A stretch of 64,000 nt of DNA from Luteipulveratus flavus (lineage in GTDB: Bacteria > Actinomycetota > Actinomycetes > Actinomycetales > Dermatophilaceae), in assembly GCF_029080175.1 (NCBI RefSeq), contig NZ_JARFJC010000042.1, one strand, 5' to 3'. Under the pieces are notes generated by a model. The model was not told the DNA's origin and made no database searches. It saw only the letters and a list, made by a program, of their open reading frames with translations. The translations under genes were made by a program, and so were the position numbers. Numbering within the stretch: position 1 is the first letter of the stretch; each line of letters begins with the position of its first letter. Below, in pieces: positions 15,969 through 23,461 of this stretch.

Positions 15969-16727
15969 TCAGGCGGTCGCGGCGAAGTCGTACGCCGCCA
16001 TCGGTCCGACGAGCTGGAGCTCGGCGCGGTCCTGCAGCTCGGCGGCCAGGTCCTCGGCCGCGCTCTCCAGCTGCTCCACCTGGTCGCGGTCGACGAGCAG
16101 GGCGACGTTGACCAGGCCGTGCAGCCCGATCTCCGGGCGCAGGACCGACTCCGTCGCGTACGGCGTCAGGGCCTCGACCACACGGTCGCGGTCCACGGCC
16201 CGCTCCTCGTCGAGCGCCCGGGACACCAGCTCGCCCAGGCGGATGCGCTCGGTCCGGAAGGCTTCCTCCGGTGCCTCGCGGGTCAGCTCGCGCAGCTCAC
16301 GGATCTCCGGGTTGCGCGCGACGATCCCGCCGAGCGCCACCTCCGGCCGATAGCTGCCGCGCAGGAGGAGCTGGACCTGACCGGCGATCTCGTCCAGCCG
16401 GTCGGCGTACACGTCGTGGTCGTCGCTCAGGAGCGCGACCAGATCGTCGTCGCCCGGGACGACGGACCCGACGCGGAACGGCAGGACCTCGCCGTGCCGG
16501 GCCGCCTCGTCCAGGACCCGTCGGTAGGCCATCAGGCCGTCCCGGGTCCCGAGCGTGGCCGGGTCCTCGACGGGTTCGACGAGAGCCGCGATCTCGTCCA
16601 CGGCCACGAGCTCCAGCGGCTCGCCGCTGATGCCCGAGATGCCCTGGTAGTCATCGGGATTGGCGTCGCTCCGTACAACGCCGTAGACGCACAGCTCGCG
16701 GGTACGGGTGGGTGCAGTGGCCGTCAT
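15969..16727 (-). CDS. gvpF: Gas vesicle protein GvpF (GvpF/L family)
   Basis: A 252-residue GvpF/L protein, the second of the family in this operon. It begins ELCVYGVVRSDANPDD, has the conserved VLPFRVGSVVPGDDD block in the N-terminal domain, and ends LVGPMAAYDFAATA, a divergent form of the GPWPPYSF signature (Trp and the prolines are lost). ATG overlaps the gvpA stop (ATGA). In known systems GvpF binds GvpA directly and prevents premature aggregation. Confidence 0.9.
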   Translation of the reverse strand: MTATAPTRTRELCVYGVVRSDANPDDYQGISGISGEPLELVAVDEIAALVEPVEDPATLGTRDGLMAYRRVLDEAARHGEVLPFRVGSVVPGDDDLVALLSDDHDVYADRLDEIAGQVQLLLRGSYRPEVALGGIVARNPEIRELRELTREAPEEAFRTERIRLGELVSRALDEERAVDRDRVVEALTPYATESVLRPEIGLHGLVNVALLVDRDQVEQLESAAEDLAAELQDRAELQLVGPMAAYDFAATA

Positions 16728-17146
16728 GAGTCACCTCGGGTTCGCGTACGCGTCTTGCTGCTCGACCGGGTCTGTCGCGGTCGGCGCTCGCGGTCGTCAC
16801 CGGAGTCACCGGTGAGCGCTTCCTTGGCGCCCTCGATCATGCCCTTGGTCTTGCCGCTGGCGCCCTTCTCACCGAGCGAGTCGAACAGCTCGGGCAGGTC
16901 CTTGCCGCCGTGCTCGTACAGGTCGAGCCGGTTGGTCGCCTCGGCGAAGCGCAGGTAGGTGTCGACGCTCGCGATCACGATGCGCGCGTCGATGGTCAGC
17001 AGCTCGATGCCGACGAGCGACACCCGGACGTATGCATCGATGACGATGCCCTTGTCCAGGATGATCTCCACGACGTCCGCGAGGCTGCTCCCGGACGGCC
17101 GGTCCAGCTGGCCACCCGACGGTCGGTTCATGGTCGCAACGCTCAT
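16724..17146 (-). CDS. gvpA: Main gas vesicle structural protein GvpA
   Basis: 140 residues. The wall-protein core is residues about 20-75: SSLADVVEIILDKGIVIDAY, VRVSLVGIELLTIDARIVIA, then SVDTYLRFAEATNRLDL, which forms the ribs of the gas-filled shell. A 65-residue charged tail (Gly/Lys, then Arg/Ser/Thr-rich) follows; long tails are seen in actinobacterial GvpA but not in cyanobacterial ones. The ATG overlaps the preceding gene's stop (ATGA). It is the third gene of the operon, and the cluster has no second full wall-protein gene. Confidence 0.93.
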   Translation of the reverse strand: MSVATMNRPSGGQLDRPSGSSLADVVEIILDKGIVIDAYVRVSLVGIELLTIDARIVIASVDTYLRFAEATNRLDLYEHGGKDLPELFDSLGEKGASGKTKGMIEGAKEALTGDSGDDRERRPRQTRSSSKTRTRTRGDS

Positions 17147-18261
17147 GCGCGCCTCGCCTCCTGCTCGTCGTCCTCGTCCTCGTACTCCGCGTCCTCGTCG
17201 GCGGCGTCGTCCTCGTACGCGGCGTCCTCGTCCTCGTACTCCTCGTACTCGGCCTCGTCACCGTCCGACTCCTCGTCGGCGTCGTCCTCGTACTCCTCGG
17301 GCGCCGCGCCGTCGTCGTACGCGTCGTCGGACTCCTCGTACGCATCGTCGGCCTCGTCGTAGTCGTCGTGGCCCTGCTCGTCCTGCTCGTCCTGCCCGTC
17401 CGCGGACTCCTCGGCGTCGAGCTCCTCCGCGCGACGCTCGTCCTCGAGCGCCTCCTCGTGGGTTCGGACGACCTCGCCGTCGCGGATCTCGCCGCGCCAG
17501 CCCTCGACCTCGTCGGGGTTGAGGATGGTGGTGGTCATGACGTGACGCCGGAAGTGCTTGATCTCCAACCGTGCTCGCCGTCCCACCGCACGCCAGATGT
17601 TGCCGGTGTGCTCGAAGAAGCCCTGCGGGTGGTACTCGAGCACGACCAGGATCCGGGTCAGCCGGTCGCCCAGCGGGTGGAACGTCACCGCGCCGTCGAC
17701 GTAGCCCTTCTCGCCCTTGGACCGCCAGACGATGCGCTCGTCGGGCACCTGCTCCAAGATCGTGGCGTCCCAGCGGCGGTGCGACCAGAAGACCTGCGCC
17801 TTCATGGACAGCTTCTCGTCGGACTCCTGATCGACCGCCTCCACCTTCTTCATGAAGGTCGGGAAGTCGCGGAACTCCGTCCACTGGTTGTAGGCGACGC
17901 GGACGGGGACACCCACGTCGGTCTCCTCGATGATGTTGGTCAGCTTCAGCTTCTTGCTGCCACTGCTCTTGCCGCCCTTGCCTCCGAGGGCCTCGGCGGC
18001 CTTGTCCTTCAGGTTGCTCAAGCCACCCTTGAGGGCGCCCTTCACGGGGGACTCACCCTTGACCGCCGCCTTGGCGGAGCCCTTCAGCGCGCCGCTCTTC
18101 GTACCGTCCGTGACGTCGGTCAGGCGGTCGGTGAGACCGGTGACGTGCGACTCAGCGGCGGACGCGGCGCGCTCGGCGAGCGCGGTCACGACTCCGCCGG
18201 CGCTGGCCTTCAGCCGGTCGGTGGCCTCGGTGTTCTTGTTCTTCGTCGGGGTGCTCGTCAT
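17143..18261 (-). CDS. SRPBCC/cyclase-like protein with acidic tail, gas vesicle operon
   Basis: About 372 residues in three parts. Residues 1-110 are Lys/Ala/Gly-rich and flexible. Residues about 112-245 form an SRPBCC (START-like) domain, with VPVRVAYNQWTEFRDFPTFMKKV at its start, SHRRWDATILEQVPDERIVWRS in the middle and a final amphipathic helix. The last 100 residues are almost wholly Asp, Glu, Tyr and Ala. Similar polyketide-cyclase-like proteins sit at this place in Streptomyces gvp clusters, where the role is unknown. ATG 18261 overlaps the upstream stop (TGATG); GTG 18264 is an alternative. Coupled to gvpA by an ATGA overlap. Confidence 0.82.
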   Translation of the reverse strand: MTSTPTKNKNTEATDRLKASAGGVVTALAERAASAAESHVTGLTDRLTDVTDGTKSGALKGSAKAAVKGESPVKGALKGGLSNLKDKAAEALGGKGGKSSGSKKLKLTNIIEETDVGVPVRVAYNQWTEFRDFPTFMKKVEAVDQESDEKLSMKAQVFWSHRRWDATILEQVPDERIVWRSKGEKGYVDGAVTFHPLGDRLTRILVVLEYHPQGFFEHTGNIWRAVGRRARLEIKHFRRHVMTTTILNPDEVEGWRGEIRDGEVVRTHEEALEDERRAEELDAEESADGQDEQDEQGHDDYDEADDAYEESDDAYDDGAAPEEYEDDADEESDGDEAEYEEYEDEDAAYEDDAADEDAEYEDEDDEQEARRA

Positions 18262-18887
18262 CACGCACCACCCCCTCCTGCGGACCGGCGGCTACGGCCG
18301 GACCCGCTGGTCGTCTTCTTGGCCGCCGCGGAGCTGCGCGACGGCGCCTTCTTGGCCGGCTGGGTACGGCGGTTACCGGAAGCCTTCTTCGCCGGTGGCC
18401 GGTCTGCGGACTTCTCGCCGGACCTGGCGGTGGAGCGCCGGCTGGTCGACCGCTGCTTGGTACGCGGGGCGTCCTCCTCCGCGTCGTCGGCCTCATCCGT
18501 CGGGGCGTCGGAGTCGTCGTTCGACGCGTCGTCGGGGGCCTCGTCGGAGTCCTCGGGAGCCGTCTCGGCGTCGTCCGCGGTCTCCCCGACCACGACGTCG
18601 TCAGCGCGGTCCCCTCCGGCCTGGAGGCCGGAGGCGAGGGTGTCGAGCCGGTGGGTCGCCGCGTTCACCGCGGCGGCCTTCAGGGCCTCGGTGAGCTCGC
18701 CCCGGAGGCGCTCGGTGAGCCGGGCCACCTCGGGCGACTGGTCCAGAACCGCCCGCAGGCCGTTCGTGGAGTTCATCCGCTTGCCGGCGAGAGCGCCGGC
18801 CAGCGTGAGAGCGAGTCGTGCCTTGCGTGTGCGACCGAGGGCGTATCCGCCCACGACTGCGGTCAGCACCTGTGCTGAGGAGTTCAT
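18261..18887 (-). CDS. First gene of gas vesicle operon; bipartite acidic/basic protein
   Basis: A 208-residue protein. The N-terminus (residues 1-40) has a Gly/Ala-rich helix, QVLTAVVGGYALGRTRKARLALT, that may be membrane- or wall-associated. Residues 45-95 are helical (VARLTERLRGELTEALKAAAV). Then comes a run of about 45 residues rich in Asp/Glu, and last a 60-residue Lys/Arg/Ser tail resembling histone H1-like tails. It may correspond to Streptomyces GvpY by position, but I cannot confirm that. GAGAGGT precedes the ATG. It opens the operon, about 100 nt after the predicted promoter. Confidence 0.7.
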   Translation of the reverse strand: MNSSAQVLTAVVGGYALGRTRKARLALTLAGALAGKRMNSTNGLRAVLDQSPEVARLTERLRGELTEALKAAAVNAATHRLDTLASGLQAGGDRADDVVVGETADDAETAPEDSDEAPDDASNDDSDAPTDEADDAEEDAPRTKQRSTSRRSTARSGEKSADRPPAKKASGNRRTQPAKKAPSRSSAAAKKTTSGSGRSRRSAGGGGA

Positions 18888-18983
18888 CGAGACCTCTCGG
18901 TTGGCATTCGTCGTGCTGCGCCTCCCCTGGACTGACTTTCACGGGACGTCACGTCGGGACGCCCGGAGCCAAGCCGCGCCGTC

Positions 18984-19040
18984 ACGCTAGGTGGGACGAA
19001 AATCGAGGGTCAAACCCAGGTCAATTTTTCGTCAGGTCAA
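18984..19040 (-). promoter_or_regulatory. Predicted gas vesicle operon promoter with three TTGACC boxes
   Basis: On the minus strand TTGACC (19013-19008) lies 18 nt ahead of TAGCGT (18989-18984), a good housekeeping-type -35/-10 pair. Two further TTGACC copies, both extended to TTGACCTG, lie upstream at 19024-19019 and 19040-19035. They may be alternative -35 boxes or an activator site. The distance to the first ATG is about 95 nt. Confidence 0.5.
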
Positions 19041-19208
19041 GGGCGGCGACACGCCGACGACACGCGTTGTCCCTGCTCAGCGGGTGTTCAGGGAGCGACC
19101 TTCCGCGGCGTAGGCCACCTCGCGGCCCCCGCACCGGAATGCCGGGCCGCGCGGCCCTCGCCGGCCGGCTCGGCGACGCCGCGGGGCCAGGCTGGGAGAA
19201 GGCTGATG

Positions 19209-19224
19209 TGTGACGTGCGTCACG
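19209..19224. promoter_or_regulatory. CRP-type site
   Basis: TGTGA-N6-TCACG matches the CRP/GlxR consensus TGTGA-N6-TCACA at nine of ten fixed positions. It lies about 195 bp upstream of the gas vesicle promoter and 240 bp upstream of the DUF4287 start, so the target is uncertain. Confidence 0.5.
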
Positions 19225-19466
19225 GGTGGGGTCGCCGGGCGGCGCGGGTTTGCGCAGCATTCGTACCGGGTAGTAACTGCGGTCTCGTCACGAGGCACAG
19301 CGCTCCTTGCCGTCGCTCACGCTCCCGCTCACCTGCCGGCCCGGTGACAGACCACGCTGCCGGACCCACCGTCGTCCCGCCGGGCGGAGCAGAATCGGAG
19401 AAGCCGAATCCTGCTGCGGTCTCTAGCCTTTCATCCAACAGCACCGAACCAGGGATGGGCATCGAC

Positions 19467-19760
19467 ATGAGCTTCCAGGCGTACATCGACGCGGTCGAGC
19501 GCAAGTCCGGCAAGACGCCGCAGGCACTGCTGGACGAGGCACACGCGCGCGGGTTGACCTCCGAGAGCAAGGCCGGCGAGGTGGTGGCGTGGTTGAAGGA
19601 CGACTACGACATCGGCCGGGGCCATGCGATGGCGTTCTTCCACGTCCTCGAGAACGGCGCCACGATCAGTGCCAAGCACGTCGGCAGCAGCGGCACCCAC
19701 CGCGACGAGAGCGACACGCTGCGCCTGGACGGCGTGGCGGCGCGAGACCAGCCCGCCTGA
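19467..19760 (+). CDS. DUF4287 domain protein
   Basis: 97 residues. MSFQAYIDAVERKSGKTPQ, then the WLKDDYDIGRGHAMAFFHVL block, is the DUF4287 signature, a small helical family found in many actinobacteria and often fused to a DUF5655 domain. I start at ATG 19467, the family start; ATG 19455 would add four residues. TAGCCT at 19424-19429 is a likely -10 element. The function is unknown; no nuclease or enzyme motif is visible. It ends 40 bp before a strong hairpin shared with the convergent neighbour. Confidence 0.85.
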   Translation: MSFQAYIDAVERKSGKTPQALLDEAHARGLTSESKAGEVVAWLKDDYDIGRGHAMAFFHVLENGATISAKHVGSSGTHRDESDTLRLDGVAARDQPA

Positions 19761-19799
19761 CCCGACCTCGCCCGGGCATGTGGGCAGCTGGAGACGCGA

Positions 19800-19830
19800 G
19801 AGGCACCGGTCGCAACGTGACCGGTGCCTC
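19800..19830. terminator. Bidirectional hairpin terminator
   Basis: Perfect 12-bp arms GAGGCACCGGTC / GACCGGTGCCTC around a 7-nt loop, placed between the convergent DUF4287 gene and the minus-strand gene starting at 20151. A short T-run (CAGTTTCC) follows on the plus strand. Confidence 0.75.
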
Positions 19831-19839
19831 TGCAGTTTC

Positions 19840-20151
19840 CTATCGGTCGGCGTCGAAGGGCCAGCCCGCTCGACGCCATCCCAGCGGGAAGGACCCCACC
19901 ACGTACTGCCGGCCATCGGCGGCGCGCGCACGCAGCTCGCGCTCCGCACCCTCCCGATCGGCGAAGGCCGCGATCCCCACCGGGTTCGTCACCTCGACCG
20001 CATGGGACTCACCGCTGGACTGGAGCAGAAGGTGCACGGAGTCGCCGAGCCGACCGACCACGGGAAGGGTCTCCCACATCACCCGGGCCTGCTCGTGACG
20101 ACCCAGCACCCTCGCCTCAAGGGCACGAGCCTCCTCCTCGGTGCGGACCAC
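19840..20151 (-). CDS. Hypothetical protein
   Basis: 103 residues, not recognised. The sequence is compact and globular in look: a charged N-terminal helix (TEEEARALEARVLGRHEQA), beta-type segments (SVHLLLQSSGESHAVEVTNPVGI), an Arg/Ala-rich helix, and an aromatic C-terminus (QYVVGSFPLGWRRAGWPFDAD). GTG start at 20151, six bases after the stop of a possible small upstream reading frame. Convergent with the DUF4287 gene across the hairpin. Codon use matches the neighbours, so I think it is real. Confidence 0.6.
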   Translation of the reverse strand: MVRTEEEARALEARVLGRHEQARVMWETLPVVGRLGDSVHLLLQSSGESHAVEVTNPVGIAAFADREGAERELRARAADGRQYVVGSFPLGWRRAGWPFDADR

Positions 20152-20156
20152 CGCGA

Positions 20157-20336
20157 TCAGGGCTCGTCGCCGTCCGGCGCCGAGCGCCCGTAGACGGCAC
20201 GGACGGTGGGCTCGGCGACGCCATCGCCAGACGCCAACGCGTTCACCGCCGACCTCACCCGCCGCACGTCAGTCTTCTCATGTGTCCCCCAGAGCCCGTT
20301 GCCGTCCCACTCCCCGTCATGGCGGGACGTGTGCAA
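20157..20336 (-). CDS. Possible small protein upstream of the hypothetical gene
   Basis: A 59-codon frame from a TTG at 20336 to TGA at 20157. It contains HDGEWDGNGLWGTHEKTDV and EPTVRAVYGRSAPDGDEP. The frame stays open upstream to near the tRNA terminator. The stop lies six bases before the GTG of the next gene, so translation could be coupled. There is no ATG or GTG start in a good place and no clear ribosome site, so it may be a remnant or a non-coding gap. The roughly 295-bp stretch between the hypothetical gene and the tRNA holds nothing else I can identify. Confidence 0.25.
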   Translation of the reverse strand: MHTSRHDGEWDGNGLWGTHEKTDVRRVRSAVNALASGDGVAEPTVRAVYGRSAPDGDEP

Positions 20337-20407
20337 ACTATCTCGCGGCGACGCTTCTGCAGCCCGAGGCGCGCTGCGGGTCGGCCGAGGGAGCTCTCCA
20401 GAAGCCG

Positions 20408-20443
20408 AGAAGACGCCCCCGACCGGAGTCGGGGGCGTCTTCT
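20408..20443 (-). terminator. tRNA-Thr terminator
   Basis: Perfect 16-bp arms AGAAGACGCCCCCGAC / GTCGGGGGCGTCTTCT around a CGGA tetraloop, starting four bases past the tRNA CCA end on the minus strand. The stem carries its own pyrimidine-rich end (GTCTTCT). Confidence 0.85.
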
Positions 20444-20447
20444 GAGG

Positions 20448-20524
20448 TGGAGCCGCCTATCGGAATCGAACCGATGACCTATTCATTACGAGTGAATCGC
20501 TCTGGCCGACTGAGCTAAGGCGGC
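20448..20524 (-). tRNA. tRNA-Thr (anticodon CGT)
   Basis: On the minus strand the cloverleaf is complete: acceptor GCCGCCT paired with AGGCGGC, D-stem GCTC/GAGC, anticodon stem ATTCA/TGAAT with loop CTCGTAA (anticodon CGT), a five-base variable loop AGGTC, and a T-arm ATCGG-TTCGATT-CCGAT. The discriminator base is T, and the 3-prime CCA is encoded in the DNA. It reads ACG threonine codons, which are frequent in this GC-rich genome. A strong terminator follows at once. Confidence 0.95.
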
Positions 20525-20607
20525 GTTACGTCCGCGGGGCTGCCGCGGACGCGCCACGAGTATACGCACGGTCAGGCGCGTCCCCGAAATCGGCCGGGCT
20601 CTCCCCG

Positions 20608-20649
20608 TGGTGGTCAGGAGGTGAGCCATGGCTCACCTCCTGACCACCA
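20608..20649. terminator. 42-bp perfect palindrome, probable terminator
   Basis: Two 20-bp arms, TGGTGGTCAGGAGGTGAGCC and its exact complement, meet at a central AT. It lies between the tRNA-Thr 5-prime side and the end of the S33 peptidase gene (stop at 20675) on the minus strand, so it probably ends the holB-peptidase message. The zero-length spacer also fits a dimer-binding site or a cruciform. Confidence 0.65.
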
Positions 20650-20674
20650 GGTCAGCGGGCCCGCGGCGCCGTGG

Positions 20675-22264
20675 TCAGCACTTCAGGGACTTGCCGGGGT
20701 CCTTGCCGTCGAGCAGGTAGTTGTCCACGGCGTTGTCGACACAGGAGTTGGAGCGGCGGTAGGCGGTATGCCCGTCCCCGTCGTAGGTGATCAGCCGACC
20801 GTTCTGCAGCATCGAGGCGAGGCGCTGCGACCACTCGTACGGCGTCGCGGGGTCGCGGGTGGTGCCGAGTACCAGGATCGGGTCGGACCCGGCCGCCGTG
20901 ACCTTCTTGGGGGCTCCGGTCGCCTTCACCGGCCACTCGCCACAGATCGCGGTGCCCCAGGCCAGCATCGGACCCCACGTCGGCGCGGTCTTCACGAACG
21001 ACGCCTGGTCCTTCGCGTACGCCGCCGGGTCGCTGCTGGAGTCGCGGTCCAGGCAGTTCACGGCGTTGATCGCCTGCATGATGTTGCCGCTGTAGGAGCC
21101 GCCGGAGTCGCGCTCGGCGTAGGTGTTCGCGAGCTTCATCAGCGCGGTGCCGTCGCCGCCGAACGCGCTGCGCAGCGCCGAGGTGAGCACGCCCCAGCTG
21201 CCCTGGTCGTACATCGCGGCAGCGATGCCCATCGACGCCCAGCCCTCGGTCAGCTTCGAGACGTTGGCGTCACCGCTGACGGGGATCGGCTTGGCGTCGA
21301 CCTGCTTGAGGAAGTCCCGGATCTTCTGCTGGCCGGCCTCCTGGGAGGAGCCGAGTGGGCAGTTCCCGCCCGCGACACAGTCCTTGACGTACGCCGCGGT
21401 CGCCCGCTCGAAGCCCTCGGCCTGACCGCGGTTCATCTCGGTGTTGGTGAGGTCGGGCGCGACGACCCCGTCGAGCACGAACTTGCCCACGCGCGTGGGG
21501 AACTGGTCGGCGTAAGTCGACCCGAGGAAGGTGCCGTACGACTTGCCCAGGTAGTCCAGCCAGGTCTCACCGAGGGCGGCCCGCAGGACGTCCATGTCCT
21601 TGGCCGCCTCGACGGTCGACACGTGCCCGAGCAGCGGCCCGGCCTTGGTCTTGCACGCGTCGCCGAAGCCCTTGGCGTTCTTCATCGTCTGCGCCTGCTC
21701 GGCCTGGTCGTCCGGGGAGGGGTCGGCGCCGAGATAGCTGTCCAGCTGCTGATCGTCCAGGCAGGTGATCGGCGCGGAACGCTGCACCCCACGCGGGTCG
21801 AACCCGACGACGTCGTACGCCTTGCGCACCTTCCCGCTCACGACGAAGTCGGCGGACGCGGCGTAGTCGACGCCGGAGCCGCCGGGTCCACCGGGGTTGA
21901 CGACCAGCGAGCCCTTCTTGTCACCGGTCGCCTCCTGCTTCAGGACCGCGACCTGGACCGTCCCGGCCGCCGGCTTGGCGTAGTCGATCGGCACGGTGAG
22001 CCCCGCGCACTTCGCGCCGTCCTGGCAGTCCTCCCACTTCAGCTTCTGGGTGTAGAAGCGCGCCAGCGACGGAGACGGCGCGGCGTTCGCCGGCGCGGAC
22101 GTGCTCGCGCCGCCGGTCGTGCCGGTCGCGCTCGGCGGCGCGCCCTCGACGCTGGCGTCCCGGTCGCAACCGGCGAGCACCGTCGCCAGACCGAGCAGAC
22201 CGACCGCGGCCATCCGCCCGTACCCGGGGCGGCGCGATGTCGTCGAACTCACGTGTCGTCTCAT
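20675..22264 (-). CDS. Secreted lipoprotein alpha/beta hydrolase, tripeptidyl aminopeptidase-like (S33)
   Basis: 529 residues. A type II signal ends LATVLAGC (lipid-attached Cys near residue 33), followed by a Ser/Thr/Ala/Pro linker to about 65. The hydrolase domain shows VVNPGGPGGSG (oxyanion), VGFDPRGVQRS, the nucleophile elbow GKSYGT, then GTTRDPATPYEW (acid) and DGDGHTAYRRS (His). The C-terminal block with paired cysteines (NSCVDNAVDNYL) is the TAP-like domain of Streptomyces SlpD/E and mycobacterial Hip1-like proteases. It probably trims short peptides outside the membrane. The location just after holB-tmk is frequent in Micrococcales, from memory. It starts at ATG 22264; a GTG a few codons inside is possible. 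Confidence 0.92.
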   Translation of the reverse strand: MRRHVSSTTSRRPGYGRMAAVGLLGLATVLAGCDRDASVEGAPPSATGTTGGASTSAPANAAPSPSLARFYTQKLKWEDCQDGAKCAGLTVPIDYAKPAAGTVQVAVLKQEATGDKKGSLVVNPGGPGGSGVDYAASADFVVSGKVRKAYDVVGFDPRGVQRSAPITCLDDQQLDSYLGADPSPDDQAEQAQTMKNAKGFGDACKTKAGPLLGHVSTVEAAKDMDVLRAALGETWLDYLGKSYGTFLGSTYADQFPTRVGKFVLDGVVAPDLTNTEMNRGQAEGFERATAAYVKDCVAGGNCPLGSSQEAGQQKIRDFLKQVDAKPIPVSGDANVSKLTEGWASMGIAAAMYDQGSWGVLTSALRSAFGGDGTALMKLANTYAERDSGGSYSGNIMQAINAVNCLDRDSSSDPAAYAKDQASFVKTAPTWGPMLAWGTAICGEWPVKATGAPKKVTAAGSDPILVLGTTRDPATPYEWSQRLASMLQNGRLITYDGDGHTAYRRSNSCVDNAVDNYLLDGKDPGKSLKC

Positions 22265-22321
22265 TTCGCTGGAGGTTGTACGTCCGTGTAGACGCTAACC
22301 GACCGACCTGGACGCACCCGC

Positions 22322-23461
22322 TCAGCGAGGCAGCCGGAGGGAGATCGCCATCGCCTCCAGCGCGAGCAGCGGAGGCACGTTGGCCTCGATCCGCTCGCGC
22401 GCCGTGCCGATGGCGTCCATCGCGAGGAGAAGCTGCTCGGATGACAGGGCGCCGGCGAGCGTACGGACCTCGTCGGCCAGGTCGGCGTTGACGAGGTCGA
22501 CCGGCGAGCCCGCCTGCGTGACGAGGGCGTCCCGGTAGATCGACAGCAGGTCGACGAGCGACCGGTCCACGACGTCTCGTCCGAACCGGGTGGCCCGGGT
22601 CTTCTGCTCCTTCTCCAGCGCGGCCACCTGGGACCGGATGTGCGGGGGCTGGGTCCGAGCCTCGGGGTCCGCACCGAGCTGCTCGACCAGCCTGGTCTTC
22701 TCGGCCGCGTCCCGCTCGGCCGAGCTGGCCGACTGCTCCTGGGTGGCGATCGCCGCGAGGTTCGCCGCGGCCTCCATCGCGTCGCCCAGCGAACGGATCC
22801 TGCCCGCCAGGCGCAGGATGTCGCGGCGCCGGCCGCGAGCGCCCTCGTCGCGGGCGAGCCGCCGAGCGAGCCCGACGTGCGACTGGGCGGCTCGGGCGGC
22901 GTACTCGGCCATCGCCGGCTCGATGCCGTCCCGCCGGGTCAGCAGCTCGGCGACCGCGGCCACCGGAGGCGTCCGCAGCCGTACGTGCCGGGAGCGGCTG
23001 CGGATGGTGATGATGACGTCCTCGACCGACGGCGCGCACAGCAGCCAGACCGTCCGCTCGACCGGCTCCTCCAGCGCCTTCAGCAGGGCGTCGGCCGCCC
23101 GCTCGGTCAGGCGGTCGGCGTCCTCGATGACGATGACGCGCCACGCTCCGACGGAGGGTCGGTGCTGCGCGAGCTGGGCGAGCTCGCGCGCGTCCTTGAC
23201 CTGGATCGACAGCCCTTGGGTGGCCATCACGGTCAGGTCGGCGTGGCTGCCGTCCAGGACGGTGTGGCACTCGTGGCAGGTGCCGCAGCCGCCGTCCGGG
23301 CACAGCAGCGCGGCGGCGAACGCGCGCGCCGCCGTCGAGCGCCCCGAACCCGGCGGTCCGGTCAGCAGCCAGGCGTGCGTCATCCGCGCCCGGTCCGCGA
23401 CGGCGTCCCGCAGCGTCGTGACGGCCTGCTCCTGGCCGATGACGTCCCGCCAGACGCTCAC
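22322..23461 (-). CDS. holB: DNA polymerase III subunit delta-prime
   Basis: A 379-residue clamp-loader subunit. It begins WRDVIGQEQAVTTLRDAV, has Walker A GPPGSGRS, a zinc-binding CPDGGCGTCHECHTV loop, VIVIEDADRLTERAADALLKALEEP (the Walker B-like/sensor region) and an SRS arginine motif in ITIRSRSRHV. The C-terminal collar domain is helical and charged. GTG start overlaps the tmk stop (GTGA). The tmk-holB pair is standard in Actinobacteria. Confidence 0.95.
   Translation of the reverse strand: MSVWRDVIGQEQAVTTLRDAVADRARMTHAWLLTGPPGSGRSTAARAFAAALLCPDGGCGTCHECHTVLDGSHADLTVMATQGLSIQVKDARELAQLAQHRPSVGAWRVIVIEDADRLTERAADALLKALEEPVERTVWLLCAPSVEDVIITIRSRSRHVRLRTPPVAAVAELLTRRDGIEPAMAEYAARAAQSHVGLARRLARDEGARGRRRDILRLAGRIRSLGDAMEAAANLAAIATQEQSASSAERDAAEKTRLVEQLGADPEARTQPPHIRSQVAALEKEQKTRATRFGRDVVDRSLVDLLSIYRDALVTQAGSPVDLVNADLADEVRTLAGALSSEQLLLAMDAIGTARERIEANVPPLLALEAMAISLRLPR

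Larger units (their letters stand above)
18888..19466. other. Long divergent intergenic region (about 580 bp)
   Basis: No convincing gene lies between the gas vesicle operon and the DUF4287 gene. The region holds the TTGACC promoter cluster, a CRP-like site (19209-19224) and, near its right end, TAGCCT (19424-19429), a likely -10 for the DUF4287 gene. Its size suggests layered control of gas vesicle expression. Confidence 0.6.

Noticed and set aside
15273..16958. A 561-codon plus-strand frame in the gas vesicle region
   Set aside because: Shadow of gvpJ, gvpG, gvpF and gvpA, all of which are clear on the minus strand.
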